Source: RGIG8748 sp045606045 | GTDB taxonomy: Bacteria; Bacillota; Clostridia; UMGS1810 | Assembly: GCA_045606045.1 (NCBI GenBank) | Contig: JAZURE010000013.1 | Span: 1 to 16,546 of the forward strand | Direction of reading: 5' to 3' | Length of the DNA stretch: 16,546 nucleotides | Shown: in pieces, positions 16,066 to 16,546 of the stretch | How positions within the stretch are numbered: position 1 is the stretch's first letter | Layout of the letters: each line of letters opens with the position of its first letter | Notes under the pieces: model-generated | What the model was told of the DNA's origin: nothing | The model's input: the letters and a program-made list of their open reading frames with translations, nothing else | Databases searched by the model: none | Translations under genes and position numbers: made by a program

Positions 16066-16252
16066 ACTCGTGTCAAGTCCATACAATTTAAAAGAATAGT
16101 TTGCCGATTTTGATATTTACATATACTATCGGATGCGAGAAAATCCAGTATTCTCGCGGGTTCTAAAGAATTTTATTCAGGAAAATACAGTAAAAAAATA
16201 GGGAAAAGTTAGTGGGTCCTAATATTCACTGTTCCCCTGACTTGACACGAGT
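16066..16252 (+). repeat. TIR element copy 2, 187 bp, internally structured
   Basis: Same ends as copy 1: ACTCGTGTCAAGTC (16066-16079) and GACTTGACACGAGT (16239-16252), with pairing extended outward by TTTT/AAAA. Internal hairpins correspond to those of copy 1: CCGAT/ATCGG (16104-16108 with 16128-16132), GCGAGAA/TTCTCGC (16135-16141 with 16151-16157), ACAGT/ACTGT (16187-16191 with 16228-16232) and nested TTAG/CTAA (16209-16212 with 16219-16222) around TGGGTC. Several differences from copy 1 preserve pairing. It follows the small membrane gene and precedes the response-regulator region. Confidence 0.9.
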
Positions 16253-16259
16253 AAAAATT

Positions 16260-16433
16260 ATGTCGACGGATGCTGAAAAAGAAATTTTCAAGTCGAAAAA
16301 ATACAGAATTCGGTCGAAATCTGTAAAAAAGGGAAGAAGTTTGCGATATTTTGTTGTAGCAAAATTATCGTGTAATAAAAACAATATTGCCCTGCCGGAA
16401 GATGAATGGTTTTTAAGTTTGGTAAGAAAGTAA
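16260..16433 (+). CDS. Small basic ORF, 57 residues, upstream of response regulator
   Basis: An open frame MSTDAEKEIFKSKKYRIRS... ending LSLVRK, strongly basic in its first half, starting 7 bases after the repeat end. No clear ribosome binding site is present ahead of it and it matches no family I recognise. Its stop overlaps the AAGGTGG ribosome binding site of the next gene, which would suit a leader peptide or coupled small protein. A hairpin (TACAGA...TCTGTA, 16302-16325) falls inside it. It may equally be an untranslated leader, or the decayed 3' end of a larger gene cut by the repeat. Low confidence as a real gene. Confidence 0.35.
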   Translation: MSTDAEKEIFKSKKYRIRSKSVKKGRSLRYFVVAKLSCNKNNIALPEDEWFLSLVRK

Positions 16434-16442
16434 GGTGGAAAC

Positions 16443-16546
16443 ATGAGAATAGCGATATGCGATGATGAAACAATAATCTTGGACGAGGTTTCATCCTATA
16501 TAAAAAAATATTCTAAGCTATGCGGAAAGTCGGAACTTGAAGTTTT
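16443..16546 (+). CDS. LytTR/AgrA-type response regulator, N-terminal fragment
   Basis: The first 34 residues of a gene that runs off the right edge: MRIAICDDETIILDEVSSYI, then KKYSKLCGKSELEV. The MRIAICDDE start, with its acidic pocket residues D7-D8, is typical of receiver domains of AgrA/LytR-type (LytTR) regulators in Firmicutes. The phosphoacceptor aspartate and the DNA-binding domain are beyond the window. An AAGGTGG ribosome binding site (16432-16438) precedes the ATG. A sensor kinase or a peptide-signalling gene would be expected further right. Whether it belongs to the cassette region or to the resident chromosome is not visible. Confidence 0.75.
   Translation, partial: MRIAICDDETIILDEVSSYIKKYSKLCGKSELEV

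Noticed and set aside
13356..16252. CRISPR array
   Set aside because: Only two full repeats, about 2.5 kb apart, with genes between them and no spacer-like regularity or cas genes.
12441..16252. Classical integron
   Set aside because: The element ends lack the GTTRRRY/RYYYAAC core sites and no integrase gene is in the window. Only the layout is similar, so it is kept as an analogy.
16212..16259. GTG at 16212 as start of the small ORF
   Set aside because: It lies within the repeat element's conserved GGTCC hairpin loop, which is not coding in the other copy.

Overview
The window looks like a chromosomal segment from a low-to-moderate GC Gram-positive anaerobe of the Clostridia (Firmicutes). 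The basis is the strong AGGAGG-type ribosome binding sites, the lipobox PotD, the potA-potB-potC-potD order, the adjacent acpP-rnc pair, and a PTS-based maltose operon with a MapP-like phosphatase. The exact genus cannot be read from the sequence.

Layout. Bases 1-3267 hold the 3' end of potA followed by complete potB, potC and potD, a spermidine/putrescine ABC importer. Bases 3276-4318 hold a small terminator/promoter region, acpP and rnc, ending in a perfect 22-bp inverted repeat that also closes the convergent operon from the other side. Bases 4300-10491 (minus strand, transcribed from right to left) are a tightly packed four-gene alpha-glucan operon: glycogen/maltodextrin phosphorylase, a maltose/glucose-type PTS EIICB permease, an endonuclease/exonuclease/phosphatase-fold protein best read as maltose 6'-phosphate phosphatase (MapP), and 4-alpha-glucanotransferase (MalQ). 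Together they make a coherent route: PTS uptake to maltose 6'-P, dephosphorylation to maltose, disproportionation to longer dextrins plus glucose, and phosphorolysis to glucose 1-P.

From about 10.6 kb the DNA becomes visibly AT-richer and accessory in character. A divergently transcribed MFS transporter with a good sigma-A promoter is followed by a HAD-hydrolase gene that has lost its middle (pseudogene).

Bases 12441-16280 are the most unusual part. Two related ~188-bp elements (13356-13543 and 16066-16252) have perfect 14-bp terminal inverted repeats, ACTCGTGTCAAGTC...GACTTGACACGAGT. They are internally folded, with substitutions that preserve pairing. A third, solitary right end sits at 12441-12459. 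These boundaries divide the region into cassette-like blocks. One carries an ATP-grasp ligase gene. The next carries a protein with an N-terminal DUF4062/TIR-like domain, plus a membrane-anchored protein and a small three-helix membrane protein. After the last element come a small basic ORF and the start of a LytTR/AgrA-type response regulator. The layout resembles an integron-like or MITE-delimited cassette array, but no recombinase is visible in the window, so the mobility mechanism is inference.
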